Shown piece after piece: positions 52,517-64,000 of a DNA stretch of 64,000 nucleotides. Position 1 is the stretch's first letter. Every line of letters starts with the position of its first letter. The notes under the pieces were generated by a model. The model saw only the letters and a list, made by a program, of their open reading frames with translations, was not told the origin of the DNA and did not search any database. Both the position numbers and the translations under genes were made by a program. This DNA is from Orobanche coerulescens (taxonomy: Eukaryota > Streptophyta > Magnoliopsida > Lamiales > Orobanchaceae), in contig CM065816.1 of the NCBI GenBank assembly GCA_033398695.1, positions 131,971,358 to 132,035,357 of the forward strand, in the 5' to 3' direction.

Positions 52517-53411
52517 TAGCTCGAACGAAAAAAAAAGAAGAAATCGGCCATCAGCCGCCGCCAGCCTCCGCCGCCCGCCGAGCACCGCGCCTTCTACCAT
52601 GGGCCGCCACTGCCGCCACCACCGCCAGTAGCTACCTGGGCCGCGCGCCAGTAGCGCCACTTCACTACTGCCGCCGTTGCTGCCATCATTGCCACTGCCG
52701 CCGCCATCACCAGCCAATGTCGCCACTAAGCCGCTAATCAGCCGCCAGCCGCTACTGCCGCCAACACGGCCGCCAAAGACCACCACCGCACGCCTGGGCC
52801 GCGCGATTCATCCAAATTAACATCACTGCTGGATCACACACACCGCCGCCGACCACCGCCGCCGACCACCCACCCCTAGTCCGACTGGTTCAACTGGGAC
52901 CAAACCCGAACATCAACTTATCTTCGAAGCCGCCAAAATTACGCCTCCGGTTTCACGCCGTCAGACGAGTACCAACCGGAGATCGAAGCACACCACAAAT
53001 TCAAAGACGTGCCTAATTTTATAAACGAGGTAATTATCCGACTTGTCCCTATTTCAATTTCTCCTTTGGGAATTTTTCTTTGGGGACACGGTCTTTGAGT
53101 TCTTTATCTCCCACGCTACTATGCATGGATGAGACCGCGAGAGAAGTCGGTATCTCTCGCGTGTCGAAGAAAACTGTGTGACGGTCCCGGGGAGTCACTA
53201 ATTGTTGAAAAGTCGATACTTGTGGTTGTTGCATACACCACGTATCCGGGTGCGATCCGATATCGCCGCTTTTTTGTCGACTTTACTAAACAACAATTAA
53301 GGGAAGTAAATCGAGTAACGGTTATGTTACACGCTTAAAAGCATCGATTGTGACCGTTTACATTGTCACCAAAATCCAACAAGACCAACTTCCTCTTGTT
53401 TATATCTTGTA
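52517..53411 (+). other. Untranslated leader with GCC-trinucleotide-rich block
   Basis: 52550-52870 consists mostly of CCGCCG, GCCGCCA and CCACCG triplets, sharply different from the AT-rich surroundings. 52900-53411 returns to normal composition and has CCGGTTTCACGCC and TCTCTCGCGTGTCG. No convincing coding frame. Confidence 0.6.
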
Positions 53412-54478
53412 GATGGCACAAAGCTCCAATGTTCATCCGAGTTCGACATCCTTGACCATGCCGGGTATGGAGTACCATAGGTGGGTCTCGACGTCGCTTG
53501 GCGTTCGCTTAAGAGAGATTTACCACCACCATCTTTCCCTCTAACGAGCCTACCGCTCAAGAACCGAGCGAGGAAACCAAGGCTAATGCACTGATGTACT
53601 TACGTAGACATATACATCCGTTGTTGAAAAAGTGTTATATGAATTTGAAAACCCCCAAAGAACTATGGGATACACTGGAACAACGATTTAATAATGTGCA
53701 TGATCAGTGCTTCCCCGAATTGCAACTTCAGTGGGAGCAAATCCGATTTTTGGATTATGCGAATGTGGAAGCCTATAATCAAGCTATCCTCGATCTTCGC
53801 GCTGATCTTGATTTTTGTGGTGTCAAGAAGTCTGATCAAGATTTGATCGAGAAGACTCTTAACACGTTTCCCGTGGGAGCAAGTGTGATTGCTCATCACC
53901 GCAAGGCCGCCTATGAGGAAGGGAGAATTAAAAATTTTAGTGACCTTATCTCCCACCTCGCAAAAAAGAAAGGCACCATGAGATTATTCTCAATAGCAAT
54001 GCGCGCCACCGGGTACGGCCGATGCCTAAGTGAATCAAAGCTACCCACAGAAGGCACCACGACAAAATAGAAAAGGCAACGCTACTCGCTTTTGCAAGCA
54101 CCACGGTGCATGACTCGAGCAAGCGAGGGAAAAGACGAGGTCATCGCTCCAATGTGTGGAAGAGGCAAGGTGGCTCGCCACGGACCCAGTGGAACCCAAC
54201 CACGTGACCGCCTCCCGCCACGGAATGGAACCACTCCAAAGGAAGGCCGGAATTGCTATACTTGCGGATCGAAGAAGCATACTTACCGCAATTGCAAGGC
54301 GCCAAAGAACATCCAAGCTTACTACAAGCACTATAAACAATATTTGACTCAAGAGTCGAATTACATGGAAGAAGATAATGAGAATACGGAGGTGAACCAT
54401 ATTGAGATCCAGACTGAGATCCCTCCTCTCACCATTGCAGACAAAGACCAACATATGGATGTTGCTGACTTTGACTAG
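53412..54478 (+). pseudogene. Copia (+) Gag, frameshifted
   Basis: Capsid/nucleocapsid protein in three frames. ATG 53413 opens MAQSSNVHPSSTSLTMPGM and stops after about 43 codons. The core resumes at 53560 (EETKANALMYLRRHIH) and 53594-54070 gives the copia gag domain (KELWDTLEQRF, FPELQLQWEQIRFLDYANVE, NQAILDLRADLDFCG, LIEKTLNTFPVGASV). 54092-54478 gives the zinc knuckle CYTCGSKKHTYRNC and an acidic tail. The frames need at least two corrections, so it is not functional. Confidence 0.85.
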
Positions 54479-55287
54479 TTTTACGCTTTGGTTATGTTTT
54501 GTCTTGTTTCTAGTTTTCGAGAACTACTTTGGATTTTTATGAATGTAATAAAGTTGGCCATGATAAATAAAATTCTTTTAATTGCTGTGATTGTGCAAAG
54601 ACGAATTTTATTTTTCCCTTCGAAAGCATGTTTGGTTTATCACAAAATAATTGCTAGCAATGAATTGCTTGGTTAAATTGATACATTGGTGGATTTTATC
54701 AAAACTTTTGATCAAGACTAGGCACATCCTCCTTGGTATTTGTTTATGCTTTGAAATTTCAAACGGAATCAGTAGTTTTTAAACAGCCCTAGCTGTACCG
54801 ACATTCCTACTTTCTCTGCAAGTCTACCAAATTGGAGTTACCGAAAAGATCATTAGCCGAGATACAAATCGAACACCAAGATGCGTTTTGAAGTATTTAA
54901 ATGCTCCTATGGCCATATTACCATAGTATTGTATCAACAATAAGGCTTCAACCTTGCTCTATCACTCAACAATAGGGAAATACCAAAATAGCAACTTGAA
55001 ACGAGCACTGAGATCTAAGTTTAATGATCCAGAAAGTGCACGACCTATGAACAGAAAGATACAGAAGTCTAGTTTTCAGAACAACTGACCGTTCATCCAT
55101 ATCCTTCTTAACGAAGAAGTTATTGCTGTTTTAGTGAACAAAGGTCAAGCTGCGCGGAAATTATTTCCAGCGATTGTGCTAACTTTGATCCTAACCAACT
55201 TGGTCGAATTTCCCCAAACTCGAAATTAATGAGTTTTAACTATGTCTTTAATCACAAGACTAATTGAGTTTCATGTCTTATTGTAGA
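54479..55287 (+). other. Copia (+) gag-protease spacer
   Basis: About 800 bp between Gag and protease with no recognised domain. Such long spacers are unusual but known in this copia group. Short frames here lack motifs. Confidence 0.45.
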
Positions 55288-55823
55288 TGTCTCGTGGCGA
55301 AATTGAGTGCCTTGCTGATAGTTGAACAACCCACACTATTTTTCGGAATAGGCAATTATTCAAGGATATTGTGCCATATATATCCTCAGTGACAACAATG
55401 ATTGGTTCCTCCCAAGTAATTCAAGGGAGGGGACCTGCTCATTTCTTGCTACCTAATGGTACGCATATTAATGTCACAAATGCTCTCTATACCCCAAGCA
55501 CAAACCGAACCTTGCTAAGTTTTAGGGACATTCGTGCCAACGGTTATCACCTTGATACACATTATGAGAATGGGACAGAATTTTTGTGTGTTACTCTGGC
55601 AGAATGCGGAAGACGCCGCGTTCTAGAGAAACTTATGAGTCTAAGTAGTGGTTTATACCAGACTACAATAAGGGTTATTGAATCCTATGCCATGAGTCAC
55701 GAACTGTGTGATTCCAAATCATACCAACTATGGCATGACCGACTCGGTCACCCTGGACGCGACATGATGATTCGCATTTTGAAAAACTCACATGGTCATC
55801 CGTTTTTCAAGTCCAGAAAATGA
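55288..55823 (+). pseudogene. Copia (+) protease and start of integrase
   Basis: Protease motif CLADS-stop-TTHTIFR: the catalytic Asp and Ser are present, but the codon for the invariant Gly is TGA (55323-55325). It continues VIQGRGPAHFLLPNGTHINV and LLSFRDIRANGYHL, then the GAG-pre-integrase motif LWHDRLGHPGRDMM. The frame ends at TGA (55821-55823) before the zinc-binding Cys pair. Two stops inactivate the polyprotein. Confidence 0.85.
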
Positions 55824-56753
55824 TTGGAAGCACCACTTGATATTGGCATTGATGTGAGTGAGCTTGATACCGTATCACCGGGATTAAAGATCGCACGCCC
55901 TGATAAGGTTAACGGTGCATCTCTCGTAAATCCCGAGGCTTCCGTGGCAATTTCTAATGCCCATAAATCGTTTTGCAAAGCCTGTTCACTAGCAAAGTTG
56001 ATACCCTCTCCGTCCTTTGCTAAAGACTCAACACAAAACATTCGCTTCTTACAAAGAATTCAAGGGGACATATGTGGACCTATTCAGCCAGAGTGCGGAC
56101 CATTCAGATATTTTATGGTTCTGGTTGATGCATCGACGCGATGGTCACACGTCGCTCTGCTATCCACGAGAAACACTACATTTGCTAAACTCCTAACACA
56201 AATCATCAAGTTACGGGCTAACCACCCCGACTTCCCAATCTCGTCATTAAGATTGGACAATGCTGGAGAGTTTACGTCAAAGTCTTTTGACGACTATTTC
56301 ATGTCGATTGGGATTGAAGTTGAACATCCCGTCCCCCATGTTCATTCGCAGAATGGCCTTACCGAGGCTATGATTAAGCGGTTACAGCTTATCGCCCGAT
56401 CATTGGTATTGCGCACCAACTTGCAGATTTCTGCCTGGGGTTATGCAATTTTGCATGCGGTTATACTTATTCGCTTTCGACCCACTGCCAATCAACCGTT
56501 TAGTGCGTACCAGTTGGTAACTGGATACGAGCCTGATATTTCACACTTACGCATTTTTGGTTGTGCACTCTATGTGCCAATTACGCCTCCACAGCGTACT
56601 AAAATGGGTCCGCAAACACGATTAGGTATATATGTTGGCTATGAATCGCCTAAAATTATCCGCTATTTGGAACCTTTAACAGGAGATCTGTTTACTGCAA
56701 GATTTGCAGATTGTCACTTTGATGAGACAAACTTCCCGTCGTTAGGGGGATAG
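55824..56753 (+). pseudogene. Copia (+) integrase
   Basis: Continues the integrase: CKACSLAKL completes the zinc-binding motif, IQGDICGPIQPECGPFRYFM has the first catalytic Asp, SLRLDNAGEFTSKSFDDYF the second, HVHSQNGLTEAMIKRL the Glu. LRIFGCALYVPITPPQRTKM and GIYVGYESPKIIRYLEP are the C-terminal GKGY-like region. Open for 309 codons; it ends with TAG at 56751-56753, close to the natural IN-RT linker. Confidence 0.88.
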
Positions 56754-58357
56754 AGGAATCGAACGATTCCAGTTGAATGCCAGGAAATTGTCTGGTGTGC
56801 TCCCTCCTTGCCTCATCAAGATCCCCGCACAGCTCAATCAGAGCTAGAAGTGCAACGTATTCTCAGTCTTCAGAAAGTTGCGGATTCAATGACCGACAGC
56901 TTTACTGATACTGCGAAAGTGACAAGATCTACCATTCCCGCTGCGAATGTTCCTGCAAGGTTAGAAGTACCAGTTATAGGGCAAGGTTCAGCCGCCCAAA
57001 GGAATGATGCCCCCGGCATGGGACGGCTGCTTCGGCTGCTCTTATCCCTGCTCGAAAGAGGGGGAGGCCAGTGGGTAGAAAGTATACCGAACCTCGAAAG
57101 AGAAGAGGAACGGAGGCACAAAATCCTCTCTTCATCGACACAGTGACTCCGTCATACGAAATTATCTATGACTACGGATATGTCCTTGAATCAACAATGG
57201 AACAATCGACGGACGCGTCGGAAACTTTGTTGATGTCAGAGAATAAAGAAATCTTGATGCAATGTACGAGTGAATACGTACTATTGGACAAGTCGTCCAC
57301 GCTAGTCGATGATGCTTTTGCCTACTCCGTCGCTCAAGATATTATTGAAGACGACGACGCTGAGCCGCGCTCGGTTGCTGAATGTCAACAACGAGCCGAT
57401 TGGCCGAAATGGAAAGATGCAATGCAAGATGAACTAGACTCAATGGCAAAACGTGAGGTATTTGGCCGTATCGAGCCAATACCCGTGGGCGTTAAACCAG
57501 TTGGACATAAGTGGGCCTTTGTTCGTAAACGCAATGATAAGGATGAGGTCATGCATTACAAAGCGAGACTAGTTGCCCAAGGCTTCTCGCAGCGCCCTGG
57601 CATTGACTACGAGGAGACGTATTCTCCCGTTATGGACATCATCACTTTCCGCTACTTAGTCAGTTTGGTAGTGTCCGAAAAACTGAACATGCAGCTTATG
57701 GATGTGGTTACAGCATATCTTTATGGGGATCTAGATACGGATATCTATATGAAAGTCCCCGAAGGGATTTCATTGCCCAAATCAAGTAGCTCTAAACCAC
57801 GGAGCGCTTACGCTGTGAAATTGCGTCGTTCACTATATGGGTTGAAACAATCCGGAAGGATGTGGTACAACCGCCTAAGTGAATACTTAGTTGGGAAGGG
57901 ATACGAGAACAGTGACATCTGTCCATGCATTTTCGTGAAAAGAACAGATGCAGGATTCGTGATTGTAGCCGTCTATGTAGATGACATGAATGTTATCGGT
58001 ACCATAGATGAAGTCAATGAAACGGCCCGCTACCTTAAATCCGAATTCGATATGAAAGATCTGGGGAGGACTCGATTCTGCTTGGGTTTAGAGCTAGAAC
58101 ATCGAGATGATGACATACTCATTCATCAGTCTGCCTATGTCCACAAAATGCTCAGGCGATTTAGTATGGACAAGGCACATCCTCTTGCTACTTCCATGAT
58201 TGGTCGAAGTCTGGAAATGAACAAGGATCCGTTTCATCCCAAAGAGGAGGATGAAGAGGTCCTTGGAGCAGAAACACCGTACCTTAGCGCAATCGGTGCG
58301 TTGCTGTATCTGGATCAATGTACTCGTCCAGATATCGCATTCTCTGTGAATCTGTAA
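56754..58357 (+). pseudogene. Copia (+) linker and reverse transcriptase
   Basis: 56808-57146 is the low-complexity linker, then 57071-58357 (428 codons) the RT: WPKWKDAMQDELDSMAKREV, GHKWAFVRKRNDKDEVMHYK, RLVAQGFSQRPGIDYEETYS, QLMDVVTAYLYGDLDTDIYM, RRSLYGLKQSGRMWYNRL, the catalytic strand VAVYVDDMNVIG and SEFDMKDLGRTRFCLGLEL. All RT motifs are complete. It stops at TAA 58355-58357, in what is normally the start of the RNase H connection (PDIAFSVNL). Confidence 0.9.
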
Positions 58358-58850
58358 GCGAGATTTAGCTACGCTCCCATGATAAGGCATTGGAATGGAG
58401 TAAAACACATCTTTCGATACTTGAAAGGCTCTAGTGACCTTGGATTGTTCTTTCCCTACGCAAGAGAGAGCGATATTCCGAAAGGAATTGTTGAGGTTAA
58501 GATGATGCATACCGACCGTCGATCTTCCTCTGATATTGCAGCTAAGCATGGTAGCTTGACTACCAGAAGTGTTAATGCGAGCAAGCTTACCCCTTATGCA
58601 GAGAATCCTAACGACACGTTAGTTGGATTTGCTGATGCCGGTTATCTCTCTGACCCGCATAAAGGACGTTCCCAAACTGGTTATGTGTTCACCATTGGGA
58701 ATACGGCGATATCTTGCCGATCTACCAAGCAGACCCTGGTTGCTACTTCCTCGAACCATGCAGAGATAATTGCATTGCACGAATCCGTAAGGGAGTGCAT
58801 TTGGCTACGGTCAGTCATAGACCATATACGAAGTAATTCATGCTTGACAC
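58358..58850 (+). pseudogene. Copia (+) RNase H, N-terminal part
   Basis: After the stop at 58357 the next frame reads HWNGVKHIFRYLKGSSDLGL, then VGFADAGYLSDPHKGRSQTG (first catalytic Asp region), VFTIGNTAISCRSTKQTLVA and SSNHAEIIALHESVRECIWL (catalytic Glu). Homology ends near 58845 (IDHIRSN), where unrelated DNA begins. Confidence 0.85.
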
Positions 58851-59811
58851 GTATGTTGAGCGGATTATTGGTGATTGTGTTATTCAAGGTTGTTCGAGCG
58901 ACCGACATCTCTTTTTAGGACATTGTTCGAGGAAGGACATTTCAACACCGGTATTGTGTAAGTAAATTCTTACTCGGTTAAAAGGATATTCATTCCTTAT
59001 GTTGTTGTTCATTCATACATGTAATTCACTCATAATATATCATTCATGTCGAGACTTGTATTTATCAACTCATCATGCAACTCACGAGTAACGACGGTTC
59101 CAAATCATTTCATTGAAGCTATCACACATTGTGTCGTTATTTCATCTCGGTGAGTCATTCTTGATCCTTATCGGATTCTATTCATTACTCCTCACCTTGG
59201 TCATTTTATTCTGGTGATCTTCCGGAATTATATTGCATGGCCGGTTGGCGCATGTGTGGAATTTTAGTCGGGCACACTATGGTCATGTGTATGTGCGGGA
59301 CTCTAGACACATTGGACTGTTCGCATGGTAATGTGTATACGCGGGACTCCGGACACATTGGACCGTGAGACTAATTAGGCCAATAGCGGGTGTATATGCG
59401 GGGCTCCGGACACTCGGCTATTTGTGCTCTTACGCAGTTCATTCGGGCGTACATTGATGCTCATCATTCAACTTAATTCATTAATTCATTTATGTGGTTG
59501 TTGTATACTGTTCAACTCTTGAGGATTCTTGTTCTGTGTAACTGACCCCATTGGGGGATGTTGTTTTTAGGTCATGGCAAGGATAAGGCACGAGAAGAGA
59601 ACATTGACGGCGAGGAGTCCCAGTGATTCTAGTAGGGGACCCCAGTCCTTTTCAATCATTTGTTTTTCTTCATTTTATTTCCGCTGCAGACTTCCGTTTG
59701 ATTACTCATTTTATTTAGTGTTGTATATTTTATCTTCATATAAAATATACATGTATTCTGTATTATCTTGGGTGTGTTGTAATGAAACTCCTCATCGGAG
59801 TAATTTGATGA
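58851..59811 (+). other. Foreign ~960-bp segment replacing part of RNase H
   Basis: Non-coding DNA between the two halves of RNase H. Contains imperfect repeats of GCGGGACTC(C/T)(G/A)GACACATTGGAC (59310-59420) and the string GTGTATGTGCGGGACTC. About 20 residues of RNase H expected at the junction are missing, so this is a replacement or an insertion with deletion. No TSD is seen. It may be a fragment of another LTR. Confidence 0.5.
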
Positions 59812-60009
59812 TATAAGGGTGACAATACCAAGCATATTACGCCAAAGTTCTTTTATAATCATCAGCAGCAGAAATTGCTGAATATCGAAGTGAAACAAGT
59901 GAGTTCCGATGAGAATATCGCAGACTTGTTCACTAAGTCTCTGCCGAAATCTACATTTGAGAAACATGTGAGAAGCATCGGCATGTGTCGATTATCCGAG
60001 CTCAACTAA
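59812..60009 (+). pseudogene. Copia (+) RNase H, C-terminal part
   Basis: Reads KGDNTKHITPKFFYNHQQQK, IEVKQVSSDENIADLFTKSL and RSIGMCRLSELN, then the natural stop. This is the conserved end of copia polyproteins. It is open, so decay since the interruption is slight. Confidence 0.88.
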
Positions 60010-60203
60010 TGATAGCTCGACGGAATGAGCTGTCATGTATACCTCAGGGGGAGTATACTTCACATGATTCTGACATTTGTAGTTGGTGCGTTGCGCTCTT
60101 TTTCCTCACCAAAGTCTTTGTTTTTCCCACGGGGTTTTATTTGACTTGGAAAGGTTTTTTACCGAGGCAATACTTTGTGCACCATGTTAGTATTAGTGTT
60201 CGA

Positions 60204-60214
60204 CACATGGGGAG
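60204..60214 (+). promoter_or_regulatory. Polypurine tract of copia (+)
   Basis: ACATGGGGAG immediately before the 3' LTR. Confidence 0.6.
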
Positions 60215-60447
60215 TGTTCCGGGAAATCCTTCCCGTATTGGTGTCTTACCTAATACTAGTTGTAGGGGGATAAGAGTTATGGAAGGTTCTAGACTCTTCC
60301 ATAAGTAGTAGGATCCAGTTAGATGTCTTACCTTAATTAGGAATCCTATGTATGGAAAGACTCTCTTTGTAATGCCTATATAAAGGCCCCTCTATTCATT
60401 GTTATCAATACAATTGATTTGCTGTCTTTTTACTTTCTCCTCAAACA
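60215..60447 (+). repeat. 3' LTR of copia element (+)
   Basis: A 233-bp LTR from TGTTCCGGGAAATCC to CTCCTCAAACA, differing from the 5' LTR at only a handful of positions in side-by-side reading. The right flank (ACCCC) does not match the left flank of the 5' LTR, so no TSD is claimed. Confidence 0.88.
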
Positions 60448-60799
60448 ACCCCATTTTTTTTCTAATATAAATATTTTTATATGTTCGCCATTAACTTAAA
60501 TCCACAAATCTACTATATATAATAAGAATGTCTAGATTAAAGATTGGAAAACTTGAATTAATTTGATATATTATTTGATGCGAATAAATTATAAATATGT
60601 AGAATTTTAAATTAAAAAGAAAAAGATCGAAGAGAGCTTTCTTTGACGGTTAGATGGAAATATATTGTGGCTTCCATAACTCACATCCATTAATTTCTTC
60701 TTCTTTTTTGTTTTTATGAAAATTCCGTGAAGGCTACATATATATAATGTATATGAAGTATAATATTCTAAAAATAAAAAACATTAGAAAAAAAAGACA
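60448..60799. other. AT-rich spacer
   Basis: No features recognised. Confidence 0.45.
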
Positions 60800-61044
60800 C
60801 AACAAAAGTAGTAAAGAAATAGTAGAAAGCAAAAGATGTAAAGATTATATTGATAATATTAATAGAGGGGCCTTTATATAGACTTTACAATGAGACTTCT
60901 TCCATACCGAGGATTCCTTTACAAGGAAAGACATCAAGTAGAAATCCTACTACATCTAGAAGTATCTAGAATCCCTACCATCTATGATACATATCTAATC
61001 ACTATTAGGTAAGACACATCACGAGAATAATAATTCCCGGAATA
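60800..61044 (-). repeat. LTR of a second, related copia element (minus)
   Basis: On the minus strand it starts TATTCCGGGAATTATTATTC at 61044 and has TGTCTTACCTAATAGTGATT and the TATA region CTATATAAAGGCCCCTC, the same as in the 52272 family. Its 3' boundary near 60800 is approximate. The family tie with the (+) copia is clear, but the sequence is more diverged. Confidence 0.7.
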
Positions 61045-61374
61045 CTCCCTGTGTCGAGCACTAATACAACATAATCTAAGCCAAAACAAAACCTCGTGGG
61101 GAAACTAAAGGCTTGATGAGGAAAAGGTTGCAACGCACCAACATAACATGTCATGTATACTCCTCCTGATGTATACACAACGACTTCTCCTGATGAGTAC
61201 CTCAAATCATAGGAGTCAGATGCCAAGTTGCTCTCACAACTATGCCAAGGAAAAACCCAGTGGAAAAGTACCTCTTGATCTAAGTTGAACAGAAGTACAA
61301 CATATCATGATATGGATGTTCTCATAGGTCGCCTCGTTAAAAACATTACCAAGTGAAAACTCAATGGGAAAAAC
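61045..61374 (-). pseudogene. 3' non-coding tail of the second copia element
   Basis: Minus-strand AATGTTTTTAACGAGGCGACC, GGTACTTTTCCACTGGG and CATCAGGAGGAGTATACATG are the untranslated region between the end of pol and the 3' LTR in this copia group (compare CAGGGGGAGTATACTTCAC at 60045). The frames here are not coding. It is cut at 61374 by the sequence starting TGTAACACCC. Confidence 0.6.
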
Positions 61375-64000
61375 TGTAACACCCCCAAAACCATCCGGGA
61401 TATTACAGCACCGTGGGCCCCGTGCCGGAACCCACCAGGCTAACAACCGTTTACAAAACCATTTCAAAAATGTTTGAAAATGCCAAAAGGCCGATGACGG
61501 TAATATTTTAATACTCAAATATTTTTCAAAATATAGTTTTCAAATATCGTCATCAAAATACCAGTTGAAAAATACAAGGCAAAATGCCAAAACTCAACAG
61601 TTCAAAATGTACGTTAAGCCACCACTCATACGTACCGATAAAATAGTTTAGGAAAGTGGGTTTAACGAAATAACCCAAGTTTACGAAATACCCAAAAAGG
61701 CCATTTAAAATACACACGCAGGTAAAAATACTGGAAAGTCATTTTGAACTATACACACACAACGGAGAAAAACACAATTCAAAATACATATTTGCAGCGG
61801 AAATAAAACAACCAGAAAAGAATACTCGATACTCAAACACATGCCACAGCCAGTATCACTTGGGAAGCTCACCCCTTCACGACCGCTACTAGCTCGATCT
61901 CCGAGTACCTAAAAATAAAGCCCACGATGGGGTCAGCCACAATACTCAACAATGATATCGAGCACATCAACATAAATAATTACATACCAATGTAATAACG
62001 AAGTAAGAATACTACCAATATAAACTTACCGTCATAACCTTACCAATACATGGCAATCCATACCAAATCAATCTTTAACATATTCCACAGTTCGCATTCT
62101 CAAAATGACAAAATGAACTCAACAACATTTGTCTGTACTGTATTCAAACAATACCAAGTATCCTCAAAATATCTTCATAACTCATAAGTGTGGAATGAAC
62201 CAACTGTGCTAAATCCCTATCCGTCGGATTGCACAATCAAATCTCAACCTGGATAGAACAATAATATACAACATATCTGTAGATCAACTACCACAAAACA
62301 ATGAATACAAATCCCGAAACATTAACGTACAGTCCGAATGCTCATACGATCAATAACAATGTTCAACCAATACATCACTGAGAATATCATCGACATGATA
62401 ACTCCAATACGACCAACAAAGGATCAACGATAACCGAGAGTACCCTCACCATGGTATACTCCGACATGATCAACAAGGGATCAACAATAACCGAGAATAC
62501 CATCAACAAGGTAAACTCCAAATGATCAACAATAATGGATCTCAAAGAAATAACTCCGACTGTCGAACATACTCCTCGGGCGTATGAACAACCAGTCGGA
62601 AACCGTCGAACATATCCAATCATACATGGACTATGAACGACCAAACAATATGGCTCAAAGATGGACGTCATAGTACGCCCGATCCAGAAATGTGTCCATG
62701 CACATGTCCACCCCGTATACGGAATCCAGGATATACGTGGGACATGTACCTAATTAACCTAACGAACTACGTCTCGTGTGCACGGTCCAATGTGGAAATA
62801 TCAATATAGTGTGCCCATCGAAAAATCCTACACAATAACCAATCGGCACGCAGATATGACTCGAAATATGTCACGATGCAACATGACAACGAAACTCAAA
62901 GAATCACATATCCGACAAGGATCAAGAGACTCACCGAAGTGAACAAAGACACACAGATAATGAAAGATCGACACGACTGACAATATCCGAAACAACCATC
63001 CTGGGATCACAATTCCCAAAGGATAATCCATACGATCAACAATCTCAGACAAAAGTTCTGGGATCAACATCCCTCAATGAAACAATCAACACAACCATTA
63101 ATACCAACAATAGTCCTGGGATCAACATCCCTCAACGAACAACCAATACGAATCTCAATATGCGAAGCCTCAACGTACAATATATACAACAACTCAACAT
63201 AATAATTATCTTCATAACTGAACAATACTTAAATTACCTCAAAACCGAAGACAATATCCTTTCCACGAACCAACATCCCTGAACGAATACACAGTTATAC
63301 GAATAATCCCAAAATAGGTATAGGCCATTTATACCAACAAACCACCGTCCCGACATCAATATCGACACGGTAAACCAGCCTCGATATCTGACATTCCCTA
63401 TCACTGACCAAATATAACTCACATCTCCATATTCACCAACACATTTAAACCACATACATTATGATTTAATCCAAACCAAGGCACAATTTACAAACCATCA
63501 TCCCGACAATTATATTTATAATATCATTTCTATATGAATTATAAATGAAATGAAATCAAAATCATTCATTAAATATTATAAACTGAACAAGTATAACTTG
63601 CCTCGATACCGATACGACAAAGCTATTACCAAAATCTATTGCCTTCGTCCACGAGCTCCTCAGCCCCGACCAAGATCAATCTACGAACTCTTCAATCTCA
63701 ACCGCAACACAACAGTCATAATCTACGATCAAATATCTCAGCCTATTGAACTAACCAATCAACAACAATCCGATAACAATCAATAACCGACATAGCCAGC
63801 CAATCAAACTCAACGACTCAACAATACCTCGATCAAACACAAAACCAAACAATACAACTCAAACAAATACGAACGCATATCCACGATACAAGCCGCAACT
63901 CGATAATCAATAAGTAACAATCAATAAACCCAATGGTTCCACAATATCCCGCTTAAATACAAATCCAAACAACCCAAACCAATTAATCATGAACTCATAA
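61375..64000 (+). repeat. Non-coding sequence starting TGTAACACCCCC, possible large LTR
   Basis: The TGTAACACCC start is frequent for LTRs of plant Ty3 chromoviruses, and it interrupts the copia tail at 61374 (flank AAAAC). More than 2.6 kb follow without any coding motif. 62350-63170 is an irregular repeat of GATCAACAA, ACCGAGAATACC and TGGGATCAACATCCCTCAA blocks. The end lies beyond the window, so LTR status and length are not proven. Confidence 0.4.

Noticed and set aside
52433..52786. Gly/Ala-rich minus-strand frame in the copia leader
   Set aside because: Translation of GCC triplets, with no motif, inside the untranslated leader of a retrotransposon.

Overview
The window is plant nuclear DNA, almost certainly from a eudicot. 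Plant-type LTR retrotransposons of both superfamilies (Ty3 Athila-like and Tat-like, Ty1/copia), CACTA, hAT, Mutator-like, PIF/Harbinger-like and Stowaway-like DNA elements, a Cassandra-type TRIM and SINE/LINE remnants fill it, nested several levels deep. I see one convincing host gene, a classical arabinogalactan protein (27817-28251, +). There is no rRNA operon, no functional tRNA and nothing bacterial. All calls come from reading the sequence: target-site duplications (TSDs), terminal repeats and protein motifs. No database search was run.

Layout. 1-5032: decayed Athila-like Ty3 element (- strand; gag, protease, RT, PBS, 1.3-kb LTR), inserted in the integrase of a Tat-like Ty3 element (5033-10589, - strand) that has dual RNase H, RT, protease, gag and an LTR. 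10590-15957: cluster of small DNA transposons (hAT, Stowaway, PIF, Mutator MITE, CACTA) with readable TSDs. 16191-25462: a 9.3-kb Mutator-like element with a 9-bp TSD carrying a decayed DUF1985 + ULP1-type (C48) peptidase gene. Its flanks, introns and 3' region are full of CGTAC-rich tandem arrays, and it has itself been hit by a solo copia LTR and a CACTA MITE. 14990-27110 is also an old ~1-kb tandem duplication, whose second unit preserves the empty sites of insertions in the first.

27600-28510: arabinogalactan protein gene. 28593-30439: foldback Mutator-like element with a nested hAT. 30449-33687: copia fragments and a Cassandra TRIM with 5S rRNA-like sequence in its LTR. 33999-50177: a copia element lacking gag and protease. 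Its left LTR holds a 9.4-kb CACTA element that carries another C48 peptidase gene, and the catalytic-Cys exon of that gene is split by a 4.5-kb gag-only LTR retrotransposon (TR-GAG type) with 13 copies of a TAGCGCACGCTA-like motif in each LTR. The other LTR of the host copia preserves the CACTA empty site. 50178-52271: hAT, LINE, copia and SINE remnants. 52272-60447: a near full-length but inactivated copia element (+). 60800-64000: a second copia LTR with its 3' tail, then a non-coding sequence starting TGTAACACCC, probably another LTR.

The genes do not form a pathway. The logic of the window is nested insertion, and the TSDs and internal empty sites allow a partial chronology. The most unusual content is the presence of C48 peptidase genes in two unrelated DNA transposon types, the CGTAC-rich arrays of the Mutator-like element, the gag-only retrotransposon with motif-packed LTRs, and the Cassandra copy with inverted LTRs.
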